Source of the DNA: Nocardia sp. NBC_00416
GTDB lineage: Bacteria; Actinomycetota; Actinomycetes; Mycobacteriales; Mycobacteriaceae
Direction: 5' to 3'
Assembly: GCF_036032445.1 (NCBI RefSeq)
Contig: NZ_CP107932.1
Span: 3,288,501 to 3,352,500 of the forward strand
DNA: 64,000 bases
The position numbers were made by a program, and so were the translations under genes. Shown here piece by piece: positions 46,136 through 54,533 of this stretch. The notes under the pieces were generated by a model. That model was not told the DNA's origin, searched no databases, and was given only the letters and a program-made list of their open reading frames with translations. The first letter of the stretch is position 1; the number at the start of each line of letters is the position of its first letter.

Positions 46136-46960
46136 TCAGGCCTGTCCGACCTCGAAGCGGGCGAACTTGGTGACGGTGACACCGGCTTCGTCCAGCAGCG
46201 CCTTCACGGTCTTCTTGTTGTCGGTGACCGACGGCTGCTCCAGCAGGACGACGTCCTTGAAGAACCCGTTGACCCGGCCCTCGGTGATCTTCGGGAGCGC
46301 GGCCTCCGGCTTGCCCTCCTCGCGAGCGGTCTGCTCGGCGATACGACGCTCGTTCTCGACGATATCGGCGGGAACCTCGTCACGGGTGACATACTTCGCT
46401 TTGAGCGCGGCAACCTGCATGGCGGTGGCCCGGGCGGCCTCGGCGGCGGCGTCACCGGAACCGGTGTACTCGACCAGCACACCGACGGCCGGCGGCAGAT
46501 CCGACGCCCGCTTGTGCAGGTAGGTCGCGACCGGGCCGTCGAGGGAGACGACACGACGCAGTTCCAGCTTCTCGCCGATCTTGGCGGCCAGCGCCTGCAG
46601 CGCCTCGTCGACGGTCTGACCGTCGAGGGCCACCACCTTGAGCGCGTCCACATCGGCCGGTTTCGCGGCCGCGGCGGCGGCGGCGATCTTATCGGCCAGC
46701 GCCTGGAACTCCGCGTTCTTGGCGACGAAGTCGGTTTCGGAGTTGATCTCGACCATCACGCCGTCCTTGGCGATGACCAGGCCCTCCGCGGTCGTGCGCT
46801 CGGCCCGCTTGCCGACATCCTTGGCGCCCTTGATGCGAAGCAGCTCCACAGCCTTGTCGAAATCGCCTTCGGTCTCGACCAGCGCGTTCTTACAGTCCAT
46901 CATTCCGGAGCCGGTGAGCTCCCGCAGCCGCTTCACGTCAGCGGCGGTGTAGTTCGCCAT
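46136..46960 (-). CDS. tsf: Elongation factor Ts
   Basis: Nucleotide exchange factor for EF-Tu. The 274-residue product has the N-terminal UBA-like domain [20 protein letters not shown] with KNAL, then [20 protein letters not shown] and a C-terminal dimerisation part. ATG 46960 follows GAAGGAGG. It follows rpsB by 148 nt containing a long hairpin, and ends in a clear terminator. Confidence 0.96.
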   Translation of the reverse strand: MANYTAADVKRLRELTGSGMMDCKNALVETEGDFDKAVELLRIKGAKDVGKRAERTTAEGLVIAKDGVMVEINSETDFVAKNAEFQALADKIAAAAAAAKPADVDALKVVALDGQTVDEALQALAAKIGEKLELRRVVSLDGPVATYLHKRASDLPPAVGVLVEYTGSGDAAAEAARATAMQVAALKAKYVTRDEVPADIVENERRIAEQTAREEGKPEAALPKITEGRVNGFFKDVVLLEQPSVTDNKKTVKALLDEAGVTVTKFARFEVGQA

Positions 46961-46997
46961 CGGGGGCGAGCCTCCTTCGAGAAAGTCTGATACCGGG

Positions 46998-47036
46998 CAG
47001 TGGTGGTCACGGCTCGGGGAGCCGTGACCACCACTG
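46998..47036. promoter_or_regulatory. 17-bp perfect intercistronic hairpin between rpsB and tsf
   Basis: CAGTGGTGGTCACGGCT (46998-47014), loop CGGGG, AGCCGTGACCACCACTG (47020-47036), all pairs matched. In the rpsB-to-tsf direction no T-run follows, and tsf starts 38 nt beyond the stem. It may attenuate read-through, mark an RNase site or protect the rpsB 3' end. Confidence 0.7.
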
Positions 47037-47108
47037 TGGAAAAGTTCCGCTCAGCGGCGCTCACCATGGCACTGCACGGTGCGCGCCCGCCGAACGCGAG
47101 GTGACGAC

Positions 47109-47984
47109 TCAGGCCTCGGCCGGGGTCTCCGCCGGAACCTCGACGGGGGCCTCGGCCGGAGCCTCTGCAGCTGCCTCGGCCGGAGCCTCTGCCGGAGCCT
47201 CGGTGCTCGGCGCGGCCTGTGCGAGCAGCTCCTGCTCCCACTCCGGCAGCGGCTCCGCAGCGCCGGCCTCGGGCTTGTCGTCGCCGCCGGAGCGGCCGGC
47301 CCGGGCCTGCACGCCCTCGGCGACCGCGGACGCCACGACCTTGGTGAGCAGCGCGGCGGAGCGGATCGCGTCGTCGTTGCCCGGAATCGGGTAGTCGACC
47401 AGGTCGGGATCGCAGTTGGTGTCCAGGATCGCGATGACCGGGATGTTCAGCTTGCGCGCCTCGCCGACGGCGATGTGCTCCTTGTTGGTGTCGACGACCC
47501 AGATGGCCGAAGGCACCTTCTGCATATCCCGGATACCACCGAGGGTGCGGTCCAGTTTGTTCATCTCACGCGTGAGCATGAGGATTTCCTTCTTGGTGCG
47601 ACCCTCGAAACCACCGGTCTGCTCCATGGCCTCGAGTTCCTTGAGGCGCTGCAGGCGCTTGTGCACGGTGGAGAAGTTGGTGAGCATGCCACCCAGCCAG
47701 CGCTGGTTCACATACGGCATACCGACCCGGGTGGCCTCGGCCGCGATGGACTCCTGGGCCTGCTTCTTGGTGCCGACGAACAGGACCGTACCGCCGTGGG
47801 CGACGGTCTCCTTGACGAATTCGTAGGCCTTGTCGATGTAGGTCAGCGTCTGCTGCAGATCGATGATGTAGATGCCGTTGCGGTCGGTGAAGATGAACCG
47901 CTTCATCTTCGGGTTCCAGCGACGGGTCTGGTGCCCGAAATGCGCGCCGCTGTCGAGCAGCTGCTTCATTGTTACGACAGCCAT
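47109..47984 (-). CDS. rpsB: 30S ribosomal protein S2
   Basis: Core protein of the small ribosomal subunit. The 291-residue product begins [20 protein letters not shown] and shows [57 protein letters not shown] and [20 protein letters not shown]. After about residue 235 it carries a low-complexity acidic Ala/Glu/Pro tail with repeated APAEA units, longer than in most bacteria but common in actinobacteria. ATG 47984; the longer upstream open frame is not S2-like. A TAAACT at 48216-48221 (minus) is a possible distant -10. Confidence 0.96.
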   Translation of the reverse strand: MAVVTMKQLLDSGAHFGHQTRRWNPKMKRFIFTDRNGIYIIDLQQTLTYIDKAYEFVKETVAHGGTVLFVGTKKQAQESIAAEATRVGMPYVNQRWLGGMLTNFSTVHKRLQRLKELEAMEQTGGFEGRTKKEILMLTREMNKLDRTLGGIRDMQKVPSAIWVVDTNKEHIAVGEARKLNIPVIAILDTNCDPDLVDYPIPGNDDAIRSAALLTKVVASAVAEGVQARAGRSGGDDKPEAGAAEPLPEWEQELLAQAAPSTEAPAEAPAEAAAEAPAEAPVEVPAETPAEA

Positions 47985-49155
47985 GGCTCTCGTATCTCTC
48001 TTTCGTTGCCGGTTGACGCAGCGGGCCGGCGGCCTGCTGCCCTGGCACCACAGAACGCTCGGACCCGATCCTGGGATCGAGACCAGCCGAGACGTCCCCT
48101 GTTCCGGAATGCGCTGATGATCGTCGGCTCCGCAGGAGCTCGATGGGACCAGCGCCGTGATGAACAAGCACGGTGGTGCGCGAAGTCGGTCGGTGCGAAC
48201 ACGGACCGCCCGGCCAGTTTACGGCGTGTGCTGCGTGAACTGGAAATCGCCCGGTCGGATCACCCCTCGACACCGCTTCCGGCGGGCCGGATGAAACACC
48301 GGTTGTTCACAGAGGTCCGGTTATCCACAGCCACCGGAATCGCGGGTTCCGGTCCGACGACGGCGCAGGCAGGCTGAGTCCATGACCTGCGACACCCCCC
48401 GCACCGGGACCGATCCGAGCACGCCGCCACCACCGGTCCTCCCGCCGGCACCCCGCAGCTGGCCCCATATCGCCACCCGGGACAGATCGGCGGGACCGCG
48501 ATGCGATCACCGCACACGACCTCGGCCCACTTGGCCCGAGAAAACCGGCGAACACCCGCCGCGGCAACGTCGGGGCACGAATCAGGGCCGTGGCACCCGG
48601 CAGTGCCCCGTCGCGCGACACCGGCCCGAGGCGGCAGGAGCCCGGGCGGCGAGCCCCTCGACCGCCGGCACCGGATCCGCGGGCACCGGCCCGGCAACGG
48701 AGGACCGGGCAACGGGCCGACACCGAGCGGCGCGGGCGGCCACTCCGGTGGAACCGGCCGCACATCCGGGCCCGGAAGCGGCCTCGGGCGACCCGGGCCC
48801 GAGCGATATTCGGCGCCGCGCTCGGCGATACGACCGCCGGATGACCCACCGGGCGGCGGCGTCCCGGGGCGGCATCCATACCGGTCCGGTGGCAAGCGAC
48901 CACGATGCCGCGCGTTGGACACAACGTCCGGGGCCTGCGCGGGTCACCCGGTTTCCCACCGTCCGTCCCGGCTCGACACCGCTACCCGGGACGGAGCCGG
49001 CACGGCACGCGCCCGAACGACCCCTCCGGCGCTCGCCCGCCCGGAACCCGATCCGGCGGCCGCACCTGGACGAGCACCGGCGGTGCGACCATGCCCGGGC
49101 CTACCGGCTACGACCCGGACGCCGACAGGCCCCGGTTGCCCATCGTCGGCTGGAG
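47985..49155. other. 1.17-kb region without a supported gene
   Basis: Upstream of rpsB. Open frames exist on both strands but give Arg/Pro/Ala/Gly-rich translations without any recognisable domain, as expected for GC-rich non-coding DNA. It contains a pair of DnaA-box-like 9-mers at 48303-48311 and 48321-48329. A degenerate or very divergent gene cannot be excluded. Confidence 0.5.
48303..48329 (+). promoter_or_regulatory. Pair of DnaA-box-like sites
   Basis: TTGTTCACA (48303-48311) and TTATCCACA (48321-48329), same orientation, 9 nt apart. The second is a perfect TTATNCACA. They lie in non-coding DNA about 320 nt upstream of rpsB. DnaA binding is inference. Confidence 0.4.
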
Positions 49156-49764
49156 ATGCTGATCGGTACCGCACTGACCACCGTGTTCATCGCCTTTCCC
49201 CTCGGCCCGGGCACCACGGCCGCCGCGTACACCGGCGAGCCCACCGTGATCACGGGCGTCGGCCGGGCTGCCGGACATGACGCTCCCGGCGACCCGATCC
49301 ACGCACGGCCGAGGGCCGGAGCAGAGCCGGTATCCACTGGGCCGTCCGCCATCGCTGTGGACATCGCCCTGCAGACCGCCCGGGCTACCGGGAACAACAG
49401 CGCACAGCGTCCGGCGGGGGCCGCGCCGAGCGGGTCGCGAACCCCTGCACCATCTGCTCGATCCGCGCTCAGGGCAAGCCGATCCGGCCGATCCGAAACC
49501 ACCGCGGGCCGGCACGCCCGGGCCGTATCCCGCGGACCGATAACGCTCGACAGTCCCGCGACGGACTCATCGACGGCCGTGGCCGAGCGGCCCCCGGCCG
49601 GTTCGAGCCGGGCACGCGGCTGCGGCGCCGGATCGAATTCTGGAAGCACCGGATCGGCGACCGCGTGCGGGCTGATCCCGCTGGTGCGCGATCTGGTCCG
49701 CGAGCTCATCCGGCTCGCACCGCGGCCGGTGCCGCCGTGCGGGTGCCCGGGCCGTGCTTCCTGA
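49156..49764 (+). CDS. Possible secreted protein of unknown function
   Basis: A doubtful 202-residue frame. It opens with a plausible signal peptide (MLIGTALTTVFIAFPLGPGT then TAAAYTG), and its first 40 codons end mostly in G or C, as real genes here do. After that the codon pattern weakens and the product becomes a Ser/Arg/Pro/Ala low-complexity sequence. Its ATG overlaps the TGA of a tiny frame at 49091-49162. It could be a decayed gene or a secreted low-complexity protein. It precedes the M23 peptidase gene on the same strand. Confidence 0.3.
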   Translation: MLIGTALTTVFIAFPLGPGTTAAAYTGEPTVITGVGRAAGHDAPGDPIHARPRAGAEPVSTGPSAIAVDIALQTARATGNNSAQRPAGAAPSGSRTPAPSARSALRASRSGRSETTAGRHARAVSRGPITLDSPATDSSTAVAERPPAGSSRARGCGAGSNSGSTGSATACGLIPLVRDLVRELIRLAPRPVPPCGCPGRAS

Positions 49765-49892
49765 TGCCTGCTCCCGGGCCGGGCGGGCGGAGGGGATCCG
49801 CCCGGCTCGGATACGACCAGAGCGGCCCGGCAGGCCGGGCCGCTCAGCGCGAATGCCGTACGCATGCGTTTCGGCAGAACCCGCCCGGAGCG

Positions 49893-50411
49893 GTGCGCAC
49901 GGCGGTGGTCGCGGTCCTTGCGGCGGCCGCCCTCATCGCGCCCGCATCCGCGATCGCCGCCCCGCACGACCGGTTCGGCTGGCCGCTGCGACCACGTCCC
50001 GCCGTCGGGCGACCGTTCGATCCGCCCGCACAGGATTGGCTGCCGGGACATCGCGGCGTCGACCTCACCGGCACACCGGGACAGCCCGTCTACGCTGCCG
50101 GGCCGGGGACGGTCGTCTTCGCGGGAACAGTCGCCGGCAAGCCGGTGGTGGCGATCGTCCACGAAGGGGGGCTCCGAACCACCTATGAACCGGTGGTGGC
50201 GACGGTCCGGGTCGGCAGCCGGGTTTCCCGGGACACCGAGATCGGCGAACTGAGCACCGGCCACGCCGGATGCGCCGCCCCGGCCTGCCTGCACTGGGGT
50301 CTGCGCCGTGAGACGACCGCCCATGCGGGACGCGAATATCTCGACCCGCTGGGCCTGCTGCGAATGACACCGATCAGGCTGAAACCGGTAGCAGCAGGTA
50401 CGCCCCGGTAA
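49893..50411 (+). CDS. Secreted M23 family peptidase (LytM/peptidoglycan endopeptidase type)
   Basis: A 172-residue exported protein. The signal peptide (RTAVVAVLAAAALIAPASA) ends near residue 24. The M23 domain follows: FGWPLRPRPAVGRPFDPPAQ, WLPGHRGVDLTGTPGQPVYA (zinc-binding His and Asp), and ACLHWGLRRE (HxH-type C-terminal ligand seen as LHWG). Active peptidases have H, D and HxH; here the last motif is LHW, so one His is not evident and catalysis is uncertain. Resembles Rv2891, in the same place next to rpsB. The GTG start is inferred from the signal peptide; upstream starts are possible. Confidence 0.82.
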   Translation: MRTAVVAVLAAAALIAPASAIAAPHDRFGWPLRPRPAVGRPFDPPAQDWLPGHRGVDLTGTPGQPVYAAGPGTVVFAGTVAGKPVVAIVHEGGLRTTYEPVVATVRVGSRVSRDTEIGELSTGHAGCAAPACLHWGLRRETTAHAGREYLDPLGLLRMTPIRLKPVAAGTPR

Positions 50412-50451
50412 GCGGACCGAACGAACCGCGGAAGCGGCTGCCGGATCGCGA

Positions 50452-51192
50452 TCAGACGAAGGTCGCGAGGATCGCGGCCTCGGCGTGCAGGGTGCCGGCT
50501 CGATCGGAACGGCCCGCGGCCTCGTACGCACCGGCGGCGGACAACCGGTCGGCGATCTCGGAGCGCACGATCTCGATGATCTCGGCCTCGCCGAGTTCCC
50601 TGCGCGGCACCTCGGCGGAACCCGGCCCGATCGACGCGGCCTCGACGGCCCCGGCGCGTTGCGCACCGATACCGACGGCTTCGGCGTTGTCGACAGCTGC
50701 CAGCGTCGCGCGGAGCAGCGCGGTCGTCTGCCGGTCGCGGGCCTTCATCGCGGTGGTGAGTGCGGCGCGGAGCCGGTCTCGGACGGGCGACACGTCGTCC
50801 ATTTCGGGCTTTCCGGTCGGCATGGCCGCAACATAGACGCCGGTTTCCGGAGCTGTCCACCGAGATTCCGCACCCGGCGGTCCGGGCCGCGCCACCACGT
50901 ATCCGGTGGTGACGAGGGCCGTGAGCACCACGGCAGCCGTCACGCAGCGGATGGTGGTGGTCGCCGAACCGACCGCGCCGCGGTGCAGCAGGAGATTGCG
51001 GCGGTATCCCAGCGCAGCCACCGTCAGCAGCACCAGACACGCGACACCTGGAATCAGAGCGGCCGCATCCCAGCCTTCTTCCATCACGGTACGAAGCAGC
51101 AACAGGGCGATGGCAACGCACCCCAGGCAGGTGCGCCGCCAGGACAACGCCGTCCGTTCCGCGGCCAGTCTCATCTCGGTGGTGTCGGTCAC
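50452..51192 (-). CDS. DUF202 membrane domain continuous with a GatB/YqeY-like domain
   Basis: A 246-codon frame with two parts. Residues 1-120: DUF202/YidH-type membrane protein, with AAERTALSWRRTCLGCVAIA and three hydrophobic helices (about 22-35, 46-61, 84-101). Residues 131-246: a GatB/YqeY-like domain, VRDRLRAALTTAMKARDRQT with TALLRATLAAVDNAEAV and a late LGEAEIIEIVRSEI. No stop codon separates them. Internal ATGs at residues 124 and 131 (the latter after GGAAAG) could also give a free YqeY-like protein. Such a fusion is unusual. GTG 51192 is 7 nt after the preceding DUF202 gene. Confidence 0.72.
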   Translation of the reverse strand: MTDTTEMRLAAERTALSWRRTCLGCVAIALLLLRTVMEEGWDAAALIPGVACLVLLTVAALGYRRNLLLHRGAVGSATTTIRCVTAAVVLTALVTTGYVVARPGPPGAESRWTAPETGVYVAAMPTGKPEMDDVSPVRDRLRAALTTAMKARDRQTTALLRATLAAVDNAEAVGIGAQRAGAVEAASIGPGSAEVPRRELGEAEIIEIVRSEIADRLSAAGAYEAAGRSDRAGTLHAEAAILATFV

Positions 51193-51199
51193 GGCGCCT

Positions 51200-51586
51200 T
51201 CAGTGCAGCAGCACGGCGACGCAGGCGAGAATCGCCACGAACGCGGTCCCGGCGGACAGCACCGGAACGAGCACGGTGCCGGGCAGCGGCCGGCCCTGAT
51301 CCATCGCCGCGCGGATACGCCGCCAATGCCAGTACGCACCCGCGGCGACCACCAACGACAGCAGCAGACAGCTGACGGCCAGCGCAGTCCGGAAATCCGT
51401 ATTCCACTGCTCCTGCACCACGGCATGCACCGCCACTCCACCGGCCAGCAACCCGAGCGCGGTACGAATCCAGGACAGGAAGGTGCGTTCGTTGGCGAGC
51501 GTGAACCGGTAGTCGATCGGCGTCGGCTCATCCGTCCGGGCTGTGCCGCCGATCGGCTCCGAAGGATCCTCGGGCGCCGGACTCAT
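51200..51586 (-). CDS. DUF202 family membrane protein (YidH-like)
   Basis: A 128-residue membrane protein: soluble Pro/Glu-rich N terminus, then DYRFTLANERTFLSWIRTAL, the family hallmark, and three helices (about 45-60, 70-90, 107-127). Function of DUF202 is unknown. ATG 51586 was chosen as the first start before the conserved part. It is the first of two adjacent DUF202 genes, which commonly occur in pairs. Confidence 0.85.
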   Translation of the reverse strand: MSPAPEDPSEPIGGTARTDEPTPIDYRFTLANERTFLSWIRTALGLLAGGVAVHAVVQEQWNTDFRTALAVSCLLLSLVVAAGAYWHWRRIRAAMDQGRPLPGTVLVPVLSAGTAFVAILACVAVLLH

Positions 51587-52228
51587 CCGGCCATCGCGCT
51601 GGTCCTGGTCTGCACGCTTACCTCCCGATGCACCGGCCACCCTGGACGAATCCGCTGAACAGCGTGAACACCACGATACGACCGCCCGACCACCGATCCA
51701 CTCGTGCCCCCGCCCTGCTCGGCGCGCCTCCGTTTTACGGACTCGGCAACGCCGTGCCCGCCGCATCGGTCACCGACCCTGGTCATCGAGTCGGCCGGTG
51801 CGGATCGGCCGACCCTACGGCTGCGCCGATACGTGCGGCCCGCTACGCGAATCGAGCGCCTCGAGAGCAACCCTGCGCAGGAAGGCTCCCGCCGGATCGC
51901 GTATCCCGACCCGCGCCCGGATCCGCAGACGACCATCGAAAACTGTGGTCGGGCCAGGAACGACCACCGCTCGCTCAACTCGGTTCGGCATGCCACGGAC
52001 ACCGATACCGAGACCCGGCACGGTGGCGACGGTCGGACTGTGTCCCCGCGAGCACGGAGGGCGAGGCCATCCCGCGACCCGGTGCGAGAGCGAGTCCGTG
52101 CCGACCGGATCGCGCGCCCGCTGCCATGCCACGATCACCGGCTGCAGTGCCTCGTCGCTTTCCACACGGAGCGGAACACGGTGCGGTGCGGTCTCCGAGG
52201 CGGCCCGGGCCCGGCTCCACGCCGCGTC
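51587..52228. other. 642-nt region without a supported gene
   Basis: Lies between the DUF202 gene start and the xerC stop. Short frames on both strands read as Arg/Pro-rich sequence; I recognise no domain, repeat or RNA in it. It probably holds the DUF202 promoter. Confidence 0.45.
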
Positions 52229-53182
52229 TCAAGCTCTGGGATGCGCCTGATCATGGGCTTTCCTCAGTCGCTCGACGGAGACGTGGGTGTAGAGCTGGGT
52301 GGTCGCGAGGCTGGCATGTCCCAGCAGTTCCTGCACCACCCGCAGGTCCGCGCCACCCTCGAGGAGATGGGTGGCCGCGGTGTGCCGGAGGCCGTGCGGG
52401 CCCATATCCGCGGTACCCGGGACAGCGGACACCACCGCGTGCACCACCGTCCGGGCTTGGCGTTGATCGAGCCGGCGGCCGCGGCGGCCCAGCAGCAGGG
52501 CGCGGCCGGAGTCGGGGGTGGCCAGGGTCGGTCGGCCGTAGCGCAGCCACTCACCGACCGCATGGTCGGCGGGGACGCCGAACGGCGCGGACCGCTCCCG
52601 GTTGCCCTTGCCCAGGACCCGTACAAGCCGACGCTCCCGGTCGACGTCGTCGATATCGAGTCCGCACAGTTCGCTGACCCGGATTCCGGTGGCATAGAGC
52701 AGTTCGATGATCAGCCGATCTCGCAGCGCCATCGGATCGTGCTGGGCGGCGCCGGACTCCGCGGCGGCCATCACCCGGCCGGCCTGCTCCTGCCCGAGTA
52801 CGGCGGGCAGGCTGCGATGCGCTCTGGGAGCGGCCAAGCGCAGGCCGGGGTCCACGGTCAACCGGCCTGTCCGGGTGAGCCACGCGGTGAACGCCCGCGC
52901 CGCCGAGGCCCGCCGTGCCGTGCTGGTGCGGGCCGCGCCGCGCTCGGCGTTCGACGCGAGCCACGAGCGCATGGTGGTCAGATCCAGTTCTCGGATCGAG
53001 GCGTCGGCGGCATGGCCGACCCAGTGCGCGAGTAATGAGCGGGTATCGCCGAGGTACGCGCGGACCGTATGCGCCGACCGGTTGCGACCGAGTCGCAGAT
53101 ATCTGCCGTATTCGGTCAGCAGCGCTTCCAAGTCCTCGGGTAACTCGTACACCGCTTCACCGTTGTCCCCCGGCACCGGCAC
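52229..53182 (-). CDS. xerC: Tyrosine recombinase XerC
   Basis: Resolves chromosome dimers at dif together with XerD. The 317-residue product has the SAM-like N-terminal DNA-binding domain ([20 protein letters not shown] to about residue 110) and the catalytic domain with R in [14 protein letters not shown] near [23 protein letters not shown] (H and R), H in [11 protein letters not shown] and the nucleophile in [14 protein letters not shown]. Located next to dprA as in M. tuberculosis (Rv2894c), away from any mobile element, which favours XerC over a phage integrase. Confidence 0.93.
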   Translation of the reverse strand: MPVPGDNGEAVYELPEDLEALLTEYGRYLRLGRNRSAHTVRAYLGDTRSLLAHWVGHAADASIRELDLTTMRSWLASNAERGAARTSTARRASAARAFTAWLTRTGRLTVDPGLRLAAPRAHRSLPAVLGQEQAGRVMAAAESGAAQHDPMALRDRLIIELLYATGIRVSELCGLDIDDVDRERRLVRVLGKGNRERSAPFGVPADHAVGEWLRYGRPTLATPDSGRALLLGRRGRRLDQRQARTVVHAVVSAVPGTADMGPHGLRHTAATHLLEGGADLRVVQELLGHASLATTQLYTHVSVERLRKAHDQAHPRA

Positions 53183-53342
53183 CGCAAGCCCACGCGCCGA
53201 TAATCATTCGGTCCGTCGCTTTCCCGTGCGAACCAGCAGGCAGCGGCATTCCAGCCGAAGGAGGCCGGGCGGGTACCGGCCGCGTTCGCGGACCCGAGGG
53301 CGGCGTAGCCCTCCAGCATCTTCGCCGCGGCGGGCAGCCTCC

Positions 53343-54533
53343 TCACCCGTGACGTTCGCGGCTCGTTTCCAGCCGACGCCAGCCGCCGCCACCGCTCGCG
53401 GCGCGCCCCGCCAGGTCCAGCGCTACAAGGGCCGCGCGCACCTCCGCCGGCGACAAGCCGGTCGCGGCGCAGATCTCGTGCGGCCACCTCCCTCCGGTAT
53501 CGGGAAGGACGGCCAGCACCCGGGTCTCTTCGTCACGAAGTTCCCGCGCACCCGGCACGTCGGCTCCCGCGATCAGCGGCAGGTGCAGGGGTGTGGTTTC
53601 GGCGATGACCTCCTGCGCGCAGGTGACCAGAACGGCTTCACCGTCACGGATCATCCGGTGGCAGCCGGCCGAGGCGGCCGAATCCACCGACCCCGGCACC
53701 GCCAATGCCGGTCGGCCGATCCGGCGCGCCCACTTCACTGTGTTGCGAGCACCGCTGCGCATCCCGGCCTCGATCACCAATACCCCGTCGGAGAGGGCCG
53801 CGATCAGCCGATTCCTGGCCAGGAAGTGATGCTTGCGCGCGTCCGTCCCGGGCGGGTACTCGCTGACCACCAGACCGGTCTCGGCGATCCGGGCGAGGAG
53901 ACGATCGTGCTGCGCCGGGTACGGCCGGTCGGGGCCGCAGGCCAAGACCGCGATGGTGGCCCCGCCGACCGCGAGCGCCGCCCGGTGCGCCATCCCGTCG
54001 ATGCCGAATGCCGCACCGGAGACGACGGTCCAGCCGTGGACCGCCAGATCGCCGGCCACCGCCCCGGCCACCCGGTCGCCGTATCCGGTGCTGCACCGGG
54101 CGCCGACCACCGCGAGCGACCGCTCGGTGAGTTCGGCCAGATTCCGGTCGCCGCGGACCCAGAACACCAGCGGCACCGCGCCATCGGGGTCGCGGCCCGG
54201 CGTCAGCTGGGCGAGCCCCAGCATCCGCCAGGCCGGCCATTCGGCGCAGTCCGGGGTCACGAGGCGGCCACCGAGGGCACGGATGGTCTCCAGGTCCCGC
54301 GCGGCCAGATCGAGTTCGCGGCGACGCTCGGTCGCGGCGCGCAGAATCGGGGGCAGCGACCGTTCGCGCACCGCCCGCGCCGCCTCCCGCACGCCGACGG
54401 AATCGATCAGGGCGGTGAGCGCCGGACACGGCCCCAGCACCACTCGGGACAGGTAGGCCCAGGCGAGCTGCCGCTCCTCGCTCTCGCCGGCGGCCCCCTG
54501 CGCCACCGGCGATCCGATACCGCCGGGATTCAC
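53343..54533 (-). CDS. dprA: DNA-processing protein DprA
   Basis: Loads RecA on incoming single-stranded DNA in natural transformation; widely kept in bacteria of unproven competence. The 396-residue product has a Rossmann-like core: LAVVGARCSTGYGDRVAGAV, VVSGAAFGIDGMAHRAALAV, ACGPDRPYPAQHDRLLARIA, EYPPGTDARKHHFLARNRLI and KWARRIGRPALAVPGSV. A C-terminal winged helix (DTGGRWPHEICAATGLSPAE) follows. GTG 54533 overlaps the yifB stop (GTGA), so it is translationally coupled. The long open frame upstream is inside yifB and not used. Confidence 0.94.
   Translation of the reverse strand: MNPGGIGSPVAQGAAGESEERQLAWAYLSRVVLGPCPALTALIDSVGVREAARAVRERSLPPILRAATERRRELDLAARDLETIRALGGRLVTPDCAEWPAWRMLGLAQLTPGRDPDGAVPLVFWVRGDRNLAELTERSLAVVGARCSTGYGDRVAGAVAGDLAVHGWTVVSGAAFGIDGMAHRAALAVGGATIAVLACGPDRPYPAQHDRLLARIAETGLVVSEYPPGTDARKHHFLARNRLIAALSDGVLVIEAGMRSGARNTVKWARRIGRPALAVPGSVDSAASAGCHRMIRDGEAVLVTCAQEVIAETTPLHLPLIAGADVPGARELRDEETRVLAVLPDTGGRWPHEICAATGLSPAEVRAALVALDLAGRAASGGGGWRRLETSRERHG

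Noticed and set aside
44543..46990. 815-codon plus-strand frame opposite frr, pyrH and tsf
   Set aside because: Runs across three universally conserved genes and a terminator; an effect of high GC.
52229..53182. Phage integrase
   Set aside because: Short XerC-type protein in the conserved xerC-dprA context with no mobile genes nearby.
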